Assembly: GCA_003560915.1 (NCBI GenBank)
Contig: PWJM01000181.1
Span: 1-46,169, forward strand
Length of the DNA stretch: 46,169 nucleotides
Origin: Syntrophomonadaceae bacterium
GTDB taxonomy: Bacteria; Bacillota; Dethiobacteria; SKNC01
Direction: 5' to 3'
Shown here: positions 17,227-24,587 of the stretch, in pieces
Layout: every line of letters starts with the position of its first letter
Numbering within the stretch: position 1 is the first letter of the stretch
Program-made: the position numbers and the translations under genes
Notes under the pieces: model-generated
Databases searched by the model: none
What the model was told of the DNA's origin: nothing
The model's input: the letters and a program-made list of their open reading frames with translations, nothing else

Positions 17227-17258
17227 GCGACAACCAGGGACGGTTCTCAAAGTATCGC
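17227..17258. repeat. REP-like palindromic element with core GGGACGGTTCT
   Basis: TGCGACA..CCAGGGACGGTTCTCAAAGTATCGCA: shares core with copies at 20.4 and 31.7 kb. Confidence 0.6.
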
Positions 17259-17379
17259 ATAATTTTACGACTATTTTTAACAGCAGAAACAGTTCTTACT
17301 CTGTCACCTAATTTAAACAAAAACCATTAGTTTTCATGGGGGAACCCAATATCCCGTTGAGAAAGGAAGTGTCAAACTA

Positions 17380-18471
17380 ATGATTGGAAGATATGCCGGC
17401 GCAGTAAAATACAAAGAACTGCTGCAGAAAAAAGAGTTTTTTATGGTGTCCATGGGAATTCTATTGGTTACCCTTTCTTTCTTAACAGGAAACAAAAATG
17501 TTTCGTTCCCCCTGTCTGACCTGCTGGCCTTGGGTGCTGTTCTTCTTTTAGGCGGGCCTATCATTGTTGAAGCTGTGCGGGGACTCATCCAAAAGGAGGT
17601 AAATGTGGTTGAACTGGTCAGCCTGGCCATCATAGCTTCGGTGATAGCTGGAGAATACCAGGCCGCGGCTATCGTGGCTACGATTATGGTTCTTGGCTCC
17701 CTGGTGGAACAGTTCACCTCCCAAAAAGCCCGTTCGGCCATACTTTCCCTGATGGAACTAAAGCCGGAAAAAGCCAGCCTGCTCCGCCTCGGAACAAAAC
17801 ATTCAGAAAAAGCCCTTTCGGCAAAAGAAAATGGTTCCCTTCTGGGATTCATTCATATTCAGGAAGAAATTCGCCCCGGGGTTCATGAAGTAATTGGCTC
17901 GCTGGAGAAAACAGGGATTTCAGAAATACACCTGCTGTCCGGTGATCGCCAGCAGGCTGTCCAAAAGGTGGCGGAGAAAACCGGAATCCCCCATTGTTCC
18001 GGTGAAATGCTGCCGGAGGATAAACTACGTTTTCTAAAGAAGATTCAAAAGAAAAATAATAGCGTGGCCATGGTGGGAGATGGAGTAAATGACGCCCCTT
18101 CCCTGGTTACCGCCAATGTGGGAATTGCCATGGGAGTTATGGGCACCGACACGGCCATTGAATCTGCAGACATTGCCCTTATGGCCGATGACCTGGAAAG
18201 GCTGACTTTTTTATTCCGCCTGGGAAAACAAACGGTAAAAACGATTCACTCCAACATCTTTTTTGCCCTGTTCTTCAATCTGGCAGCCTTGATTGCTTCA
18301 GGGAGCGGTATGTTAACCCCGGTAACCGGCGCCATTACCCACAATATTGGTTCCATCTTTGTGGTGGTAAATTCAGCACTGCTTCTTAAGTTTTCGGGAG
18401 AAAAACCCGAATTAACCGGTCAAAAAATCCACGAACAAATTTCCGGGCAAATCTCCGCCGACAAATATTAA
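17380..18471 (+). CDS. Internally deleted P1B-type ATPase (lacks TGE, CPx and DKTGT regions)
   Basis: Two-TM region + ARSAILSLMELKPEKASLL fused directly to GSLLGFIHIQEEIRPG...LLSGDRQQAVQKVAEKTGI...MVGDGVNDAPSL...; single intact ORF with RBS. Confidence 0.8.
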   Translation: MIGRYAGAVKYKELLQKKEFFMVSMGILLVTLSFLTGNKNVSFPLSDLLALGAVLLLGGPIIVEAVRGLIQKEVNVVELVSLAIIASVIAGEYQAAAIVATIMVLGSLVEQFTSQKARSAILSLMELKPEKASLLRLGTKHSEKALSAKENGSLLGFIHIQEEIRPGVHEVIGSLEKTGISEIHLLSGDRQQAVQKVAEKTGIPHCSGEMLPEDKLRFLKKIQKKNNSVAMVGDGVNDAPSLVTANVGIAMGVMGTDTAIESADIALMADDLERLTFLFRLGKQTVKTIHSNIFFALFFNLAALIASGSGMLTPVTGAITHNIGSIFVVVNSALLLKFSGEKPELTGQKIHEQISGQISADKY

Positions 18472-18544
18472 TTGGCCTGTCCCTGTTCGAAGGCAAGCGC
18501 TAATCCCTTTCGTGGAGCCTTCCTCATTCCATTCAAAAATGTAA

Positions 18545-18569
18545 AACCGGAAGGTTAACCCTTCCGGTT
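18545..18569. terminator. Hairpin AACCGGAAGG/CCTTCCGGTT after the P-type ATPase-like gene
   Basis: 10-bp perfect stem; loose T tract (ATTTTTTC) downstream on the + strand. Confidence 0.6.
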
Positions 18570-18710
18570 CAATAACAATTTTTTCAAGCTCCTGAACTAA
18601 TCCCTGGAAAGAAAGGACAGTTTGCTGTGACTCAAGGCATGATGATCAAATATTAGACTGGCGCCTACCATTTGGGGTGCACTTCAAGTTGTTTTTTTTC
18701 CACATATCCG

Positions 18711-19127
18711 CTAACGGGAACATTTGTCACACAGGCCTCGAATAAATACCTCCTGTTCCTCAACAGTGTACCCGGGCCTGATTTCCGAAAGCTGGGGAAT
18801 CTTCATTTCCTTAATGCATTCTACTTTGCCGCATGAATTACACACAAAATGTGGGTGGTGTTCCTCACCATCTTTGGCATCCGTCAGGGCAAATCGCCAG
18901 ATCCGATCCCCGGTTTCTACCCGGTGAACAATGCCTGCTTCCAAAAAAGCATGCAGAGATCGGTAAACACTGACAAAATTAAAATCAATATCCGATAATT
19001 GATTGGAAATTTCCTGTTGTGACAGCGGTTGTTTCGTCTTGAGAAGAAGCTCAATCAAAGCAATTCTTCCTGGGGTACATTTAAACCCATTTTTTTGTAA
19101 TATGTCCCGGGCAGTCTCGCAGTTCAT
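18711..19127 (-). CDS. Fur-family (Zur-like) metalloregulator
   Basis: GFKCTPGRIALIELLL...VSVYRSLHAFLEAGIVHRV...HHPHFVCNSCGKVECI...CDKCSR: Fur-family HTH, His and structural CxxC pairs. Confidence 0.9.
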   Translation of the reverse strand: MNCETARDILQKNGFKCTPGRIALIELLLKTKQPLSQQEISNQLSDIDFNFVSVYRSLHAFLEAGIVHRVETGDRIWRFALTDAKDGEEHHPHFVCNSCGKVECIKEMKIPQLSEIRPGYTVEEQEVFIRGLCDKCSR

Positions 19128-19200
19128 AACTTCACCTTTGCAGATAATATGTACAGCAGACTTATTATATCATCGGGAAGAACTTCTGCCAAGTCACATA

Positions 19201-19635
19201 TTACTCTACAGGTAGAGCTGCTTCTTTATTTTTCACCCTGTAATGAAATACCAGAGCAATAATTACAAATCCCAGCAGTACTAAAATTACTGTCACTGCC
19301 CTGGACAGTTCATCACCATGGGAATCTCCGGTTTTCCATTCCGCCCTGTGTCCTAAACCGTCATCAGCGACAACTCGAACATCTCCCTGGTCTAAAGGAT
19401 AATAGAAATGTCCCTTTTCATCCAGACCCCCCCGGGCAATTTCACTACCGGCTTCATCATATACCACCACTTCTGCTCTTCTAGCAATTCGTCCTCCATC
19501 ATATATAACTTTTACTATACCTTCCTCCACCGGCTCCACAATCATTCGGTGAGCGGATACCGTTGAAGAGAGCAGAAATACTAGGGATAAGGTTATAATA
19601 ACAGGAAACAAATACCGTTTAAAACTTCTGCCCAT
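19201..19635 (-). CDS. NikL/CbiN-like accessory membrane protein of a Co/Ni ECF transporter
   Basis: N-terminal signal/TM then AHRMIVEPVEEGIVKVIYDGG...DEKGHFYYPLDQGDVRVVADDGLGHRAEW and C-terminal TM. Adjacent to cbiM. Confidence 0.65.
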   Translation of the reverse strand: MGRSFKRYLFPVIITLSLVFLLSSTVSAHRMIVEPVEEGIVKVIYDGGRIARRAEVVVYDEAGSEIARGGLDEKGHFYYPLDQGDVRVVADDGLGHRAEWKTGDSHGDELSRAVTVILVLLGFVIIALVFHYRVKNKEAALPVE

Positions 19636-19669
19636 AAGCAGCTACCACCCCTTTAGTGCCAAAATAACT

Positions 19670-20311
19670 TTATATCCCCTTGATTGATGGATTGTTTGCA
19701 GCATTTACTGCAGGTATTTTCAGCATACCCGGCTTGGCATTATACAAAAACTTAACGGCATAACCAGTAATTAATCCCTCCACTGCAATTAAAGGTAGAT
19801 GACCCGCGGCCAAAAGGTTAATCACAGAGAAAAATCCCTCCGCAAACCTCTGATCACTGAACAATAAAAATAAAATCAACAGTACCAGTGTACCTGTGAT
19901 GGCCAGGCCTCCCGCCAGGGCTCCCCCCATAAAGACAGACCGTTTCTGAATCCCTAGAAATAATTTATGAACCAAAAGTGCTGGTAAAGCCAACATAAGC
20001 GTATTGGCACCCAGAGTAGAAAGGCCCCCGTGTTGAAACAATATGGCTTGAAGCAGCAGACCCACAAAGAACGCCAGCGGAGCCCGCCTTCCCAGGATAA
20101 TGCCTAAAAGGCCTCCCAGTATAGGGTGTACAGTTGAAGGACCTACAGGGATACTGATTAGGGATATTGCAAAAAACCCCCCGGTCATCAGGCTTATCAT
20201 AGGAATTTCTTCCTCCTGGACACCCTTTATTGAATAAGCTACCAGAGCTCCTGCCCCTACATATGCCGCTGCGGCCACAGGCAAGCTTAAAACACCGTCG
20301 GCTAAGTGCAC
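19670..20311 (-). CDS. cbiM: CbiM/NikM-type Co/Ni ECF transporter S component
   Basis: N-term MHLADGVLSLPV (MHIxDG variant with invariant N-terminal His); VGPSTVHPILGGLLGIILGRRAPLAFFVGLLLQAILFQHGGLSTLGANTL. Confidence 0.9.
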   Translation of the reverse strand: MHLADGVLSLPVAAAAYVGAGALVAYSIKGVQEEEIPMISLMTGGFFAISLISIPVGPSTVHPILGGLLGIILGRRAPLAFFVGLLLQAILFQHGGLSTLGANTLMLALPALLVHKLFLGIQKRSVFMGGALAGGLAITGTLVLLILFLLFSDQRFAEGFFSVINLLAAGHLPLIAVEGLITGYAVKFLYNAKPGMLKIPAVNAANNPSIKGI

Positions 20312-20390
20312 TTCATTCCCTCCCTTGCGTACTATTAAAACAGTATAGGCAACCTTGCCCTGTGAAAAGCGGCACTATCCGAAGAATATC

Positions 20391-20423
20391 AATAAGACAG
20401 CAGAACCGTCCCCTTGTCTTATT
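20391..20423. repeat. REP-like palindromic element AATAAGACAGCAGAACCGTCCCCTTGTCTTATT
   Basis: Imperfect palindrome; core AGAACCGTCCC shared with 17.2 and 31.7 kb copies. Confidence 0.65.
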
Positions 20424-20455
20424 CTCTTATAAGGCTCCTTGGGCCTAGTTTCGGT

Positions 20456-20998
20456 CTAGTGATAATGCCCGCAATCTTCGTACTCAACAGGGTTTTTAGC
20501 TTCTACCTCATTCCCACTGCTGTCTAACATTTTAAGGTCGAACTCATGGGGAAAATGCTCCAAAAATACAACGTATTCCCCTGCTTCCGTTATTTCAAAG
20601 GTAAATGTTGTTTCATCTGAATTTAATATAAGAGAGTAACCATAGTCCGGTACCACGGTAAAAATTCCTCCGGGTTGGATCTCTTCCATATCCTCTTCCA
20701 TAATATGGTGGGCAAGGTGGGCAATATCATCCATGTGTCCTTCATTTAAAAGAAAAGCGATATCACAGGAGGGGTCACCACTTTCCCCAAACTCCAGGGT
20801 GTAAATGCCTGCCTCAAAGGAATATTCACCGCTCCATTCATAGGGAAGATCTCCATGGTCATGGTCATGGGAATGATGATCATGATCTGCGGGTTCATCA
20901 TTCTGGGATCGATCTGGAGCTGCCGTATCCTGTCCCCCGCATCCGGCAATAATTAGTAAGCTTATCAGTATGATTGGTAAAATCCAGTATTTTTTCAA
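20456..20998 (-). CDS. His-rich metal-binding lipoprotein
   Basis: TTG start at 20998 after AAGGAGAGTGACAGG; lipobox LLIIAGCGG; DHDHHSHDHDHGD cluster; C-term DCGHYH. Confidence 0.7.
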   Translation of the reverse strand: MKKYWILPIILISLLIIAGCGGQDTAAPDRSQNDEPADHDHHSHDHDHGDLPYEWSGEYSFEAGIYTLEFGESGDPSCDIAFLLNEGHMDDIAHLAHHIMEEDMEEIQPGGIFTVVPDYGYSLILNSDETTFTFEITEAGEYVVFLEHFPHEFDLKMLDSSGNEVEAKNPVEYEDCGHYH

Positions 20999-21192
20999 TC
21001 CTGTCACTCTCCTTGTAATATTCAATTTGGTCCTGGTTTTATAATGTGACCTTTTTCCCCTTCTCAATCTTTCAAATACTCTTTTTATTAATAAAAGAAT
21101 ATTTTATTATAGTTATTCTTAATAATTTCTGCAAGCCTGTTATGTTTAAACTATAAACCACCTCCAGTAAATCTATTGGCTGTCAAAACAAA

Positions 21193-21224
21193 AACCTTTA
21201 TATCCCATCAAGGGTATAAAGGTT
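21193..21224 (-). terminator. Intrinsic terminator downstream of cobalamin riboswitch 1
   Basis: AACCTTTATA/TATAAAGGTT 10-bp stem followed by TTTTGTTTTG on the minus strand. Confidence 0.75.
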
Positions 21225-21279
21225 CTGAAGACAAAATACTTGTGAAATCTTAACCCCATACACCGTGGGTAGTAAAATT

Positions 21280-21470
21280 AAGAAAACAAGCAGGTCTCCT
21301 GGCTTAGGTTCATCGCTCTTTTACGCCTTCCCGGCAGGAGTTTTCCATTAATGGAATCTCTATTTGCCAGTGGCTGCTCTGCTTGTAAAAGGCTCACCAT
21401 CACAGTGACGGGATCGCGCTGGATTCTCACCAGCTTCCCTTTTATTCTTTTAAGAAAGAACTTGCTTTCT
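21280..21470 (-). promoter_or_regulatory. Cobalamin riboswitch 1
   Basis: Minus strand GGGAAGCTGGTGAGAATCCAGCGCGATCCCGTCACTGTGA...GCCAGGAGACCTGC: canonical B12-element core; P1-like ends pair. Confidence 0.92.
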
Positions 21471-21706
21471 ATTTATTTAGTTTTTAAAGGCTGAATCCGA
21501 TTAATTTAATATTACATTACAAAATATACAATTGCAAGTAATTTGCATTAAAAAATGTTACAATTTATATGTTTTATATCTCCTGTTTCTATTTTATTAC
21601 CTTTTTATTAAAACATTCCATTAAAGGATTAACATATTTCTTTAAGAGTTAAGACATTCCTTTTATCTTTACCTTTAAGGGAAAACCCGTCAGCACCCTT
21701 AACTAA

Positions 21707-22525
21707 TTAATTTTTGTTTTTTCCAACCGGCATACAGGACCTGATTATTCCCGCCGCTTCTTCCGGGCTGCGGGGACTAAATCCGGTGCCTTCAAAAATA
21801 TCCGCCAGCATGGGGACCTCTAAATATCCCTGAATCATCAATTCCCTGTCCGTCAGCAGCTCCACCTCTCCTGCAGCCAGTATTTCCCCTTCTTTCATAA
21901 TAATTACCTGGTCGGCCCAGGTATAAGCCAGATTTACATCATGAGTACTGAGGATAAGGGTTGCTCCCTTTATACTTAAGTCATTCAGTATATCCACCAT
22001 TTGACAGGTAGAGTAAGGATCCAGGCCCGAAAAAGGCTCGTCACAAACCAGCATTTCCGGCTCCATGGCCAGCAGTCCGGCAATAGCCACTTTCTTTTTT
22101 TGCCCCAGGCTTAAATTATACGGGGGTTTGTCCTTCAGCCCTTCAATGTTTACCATTTGTATGGCCTTGAAAGTTCTGGATAATACTTCTTCCTCTCCCA
22201 ATTTTAAATTCCTGGGTCCAAAGGCAATATCGTTAAATACCGTAGTGGAAAACAGCTGGTTATCGGGATTATCAAAGAGAAGTCCTACTTGCTGCCTGAT
22301 TTTTGATATATTTTTCTTTAGTAGTGGAAACCCCATTACCGTAACCTGCCCCTGCTGGGGCAGAAAAATCCCATTCAAGTGATAAATTAAAGTAGTTTTT
22401 CCGCTTCCATTGGAACCCAGTATAGCTGTTTTTTTGTTTCTTTCTATTTTCAAGTTGATATCATTTAAGGCTTCGGTACCATCGGCATAATTATATTTAA
22501 GACCCGTAATATCTACAGCATTCAT
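21707..22525 (-). CDS. cbiO: CbiO/EcfA-type ABC ATPase (cobalt)
   Basis: LGSNGSGKTTLIYHLNGIFLPQQG...NPDNQLFSTTVFNDIAFGP: ECF ATPase signatures. Confidence 0.9.
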   Translation of the reverse strand: MNAVDITGLKYNYADGTEALNDINLKIERNKKTAILGSNGSGKTTLIYHLNGIFLPQQGQVTVMGFPLLKKNISKIRQQVGLLFDNPDNQLFSTTVFNDIAFGPRNLKLGEEEVLSRTFKAIQMVNIEGLKDKPPYNLSLGQKKKVAIAGLLAMEPEMLVCDEPFSGLDPYSTCQMVDILNDLSIKGATLILSTHDVNLAYTWADQVIIMKEGEILAAGEVELLTDRELMIQGYLEVPMLADIFEGTGFSPRSPEEAAGIIRSCMPVGKNKN

Positions 22526-23269
22526 TTACAGCACCACCTGTTCTATAACGATTAAAAAGATTACTGAAAATACTGTAACCACCATTTTAAAAATATCCAT
22601 AGAGGTAATGGGAGAAGGGATGCTTACAGGCATTTTCCCCTGAAAACAACGGGAGGACATGGCTCTGTAAACATGTTCAGACCGATCCACCGATTTAATA
22701 AAAACTCCTCCTGAAAGTTCACCATACACCTTTAACGCATCCAGTTTTAGCCCACCAGAAAAAAGACGGGAAGCCAGGGCCCTCTGAATACTCTTAACCT
22801 CCTGCACAAACAAAAAAGTATAGCGATAAGCCAAAAACAAAACGGTAATAATAACATAAGGCACTTTAAGATGATACAGGCCCTCTAAAAATTCCTCCAG
22901 GGGCTGAGTAAGCAGCATGACTATCATGGCTGTCATGGAAGTTAACGCTTTCAGGGATATAAGAGCAGCAAAGGAATACCGGTCAGGTGAAGGGGGAAAC
23001 CCTCCCCCCAGTATAATGGGTAAAGACATCAGAGTTAAAAAAGGAACCAACAGCAGCAGTTTTTTCAGCAGAAAAAAGAAAGTGAAACCCATAAGTCCAG
23101 CAGAAATCAAGGTAAAGGCTAGAGCCGTCAAAACCAGTACAGGAGTATTTAAACTGACCACACCAAAGACCAGCAGTACTGCAGCAATGGTCTTGGCCCG
23201 GGAATCCCAGTTACGACCCCAGGAACGTACCTGTATGGTTTGATTCTCTTTCAAATTGTATCGGCCCAA
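22526..23269 (-). CDS. cbiQ: CbiQ/EcfT-type transmembrane protein
   Basis: EcfT/CbiQ pattern (IQRALASRLFSGG...SGGVFIKSVDRSEHVYRAMSSRCF). TTG start at 23269 with AAGGAGCG upstream; the track's 23305 start overlaps a terminator hairpin. Confidence 0.85.
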   Translation of the reverse strand: MGRYNLKENQTIQVRSWGRNWDSRAKTIAAVLLVFGVVSLNTPVLVLTALAFTLISAGLMGFTFFFLLKKLLLLVPFLTLMSLPIILGGGFPPSPDRYSFAALISLKALTSMTAMIVMLLTQPLEEFLEGLYHLKVPYVIITVLFLAYRYTFLFVQEVKSIQRALASRLFSGGLKLDALKVYGELSGGVFIKSVDRSEHVYRAMSSRCFQGKMPVSIPSPITSMDIFKMVVTVFSVIFLIVIEQVVL

Positions 23270-23290
23270 TATTATTCGCTCCTTACAGAA

Positions 23291-23324
23291 AAAAACCTTC
23301 ATCATTACAAGGATAAAGGTTTTT
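23291..23324 (-). terminator. Intrinsic terminator hairpin of cobalamin riboswitch 2
   Basis: AAAAACCTT/AAGGTTTTT 9-bp stem ending in a T run on the minus strand. Confidence 0.65.
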
Positions 23325-23339
23325 GAGTAACTGAAATTC

Positions 23340-23540
23340 CTTTAACCCATGTACCGTGGGCATTTGGAAATAGCTGACGGGCAGGTATCCTGGCTCAGGT
23401 TCATCAGCTCTTTACGCCTTCCCGACTTAATCACTAATGATTGTCAGTGGCATATGTAAAAAGCATCCCCTTTACAGTGACGGCATCGCGCTGGAATTTC
23501 ACCAGCTTCCCCTTTTCTCCCCTGTGGGAGTAACCCGTTC
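23340..23540 (-). promoter_or_regulatory. Cobalamin riboswitch 2
   Basis: Minus strand GGGGAAGCTGGTGAAATTCCAGCGCGATGCCGTCACTGTAAA...GCCAGGATACCTGCCC, upstream of cbiQO. Confidence 0.92.
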
Positions 23541-23712
23541 AACAATTCTATTAAGTTATTTAGTCTTCTAAGACAAGCCTATGTTCATAATAATAATATA
23601 TTTGCACACAAAAAACAAGCGTATTTAGCTTAACATCCTCAGTTTATATATGCTAGCTGAAAACTTCTTGACTCGCCGTGGGGCTTGCCCTTTGGATTAA
23701 AATTCAAAAAAA

Positions 23713-23738
23713 TACGATTTCAATGAAATGAAATCGTA
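23713..23738 (-). terminator. Terminator after LysM gene
   Basis: TACGATTTCA/TGAAATCGTA stem followed by a T run on the minus strand. Confidence 0.75.
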
Positions 23739-23773
23739 AAAAAGATACTACTGGGAGGTTAATTCTTTTATGG

Positions 23774-24391
23774 TTAGCTTAATGGCACATTTATAATCTG
23801 GCCCACAAAAATCAAGTTGGGATCCTCAATCTGTGGATTGGCGGCAATAATAGCTTGAACAGAAACCCCGATACGTTGGGCAATACTGGTCAATGTTTCT
23901 CCCACACTGACATAAAGCTGAATTGTACCCTTGGGGGGTTTTGGAGGCAGAGGCGGTGTCACCGTAAGATTTATCACCTGACCAGGGTGAATAAGATTGG
24001 GGTCCACGATTTGAGGATTCTCCTGTATTAACAGGTCTACCGTAAGACCAAACATCTGAGCAATGAGAAATAAACTATCACTCGGCCTCACCAGGTACTG
24101 AGCCCGGGCAAATTCCGGATCCGGACCTATCAAAGGACGGGCGGGAATTCTAACAATCTGCCCGGGAAATATCACATCGGGGTCAATAATACCAGGGTTC
24201 ACCTGAAGTATTTCTTCTACACTAACCCCAAAGGTCTGAGCAAAGAAAAACAGAGTATCCCCGGAACGCACCACAATATTTAATAATTTTCTTTTATGTT
24301 TTTCTTTTTTATAATCATGCTCATATATGTCTTGTTCTGGTAAAATTTCTTCATTTTCATTCATCTCTTCATCTACATACTTTTTGGATAC
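23774..24391 (-). CDS. Protein with three LysM repeats
   Basis: Three repeats of type VRSGDTLFFFAQTFGVSVEEILQVNPGIIDPDVIFPGQIVRIP. Internal start MVSKKYVDEEMNE likely (track ORF opens at 24481). Confidence 0.85.
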   Translation of the reverse strand, partial: VSKKYVDEEMNENEEILPEQDIYEHDYKKEKHKRKLLNIVVRSGDTLFFFAQTFGVSVEEILQVNPGIIDPDVIFPGQIVRIPARPLIGPDPEFARAQYLVRPSDSLFLIAQMFGLTVDLLIQENPQIVDPNLIHPGQVINLTVTPPLPPKPPKGTIQLYVSVGETLTSIAQRIGVSVQAIIAANPQIEDPNLIFVGQIINVPLS

Positions 24392-24516
24392 CATAACAGT
24401 TCCCTTCTTCCATAGAATTTCTTTCAAAAAAAAGTTAACAGTTTCCCTGTCAATGTATTTATTTATATATCTTATGAGCAAACAGGCAAAAGTGTTAAAA
24501 CTCTAAGAAAAATATT

Positions 24517-24549
24517 AGGCTGCCCCCGGATTATATCTAAGGACAGCCT
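24517..24549 (-). terminator. Terminator after glutamate-synthase-like copy 1
   Basis: AGGCTGTCC...GGGCAGCCT hairpin on the minus strand, T-rich after. Confidence 0.6.
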
Positions 24550-24587
24550 TGAAAACATTATATTCTTATTTAAAACCTCATTAGAAG

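Noticed and set aside
21280-21470. Considered whether the palindromic segments at 21.3 and 23.4 kb were a dispersed DNA repeat
   Set aside because: They match the cobalamin riboswitch core and P1 architecture, as does the 33.0 kb copy, so conserved RNA structure explains the similarity.
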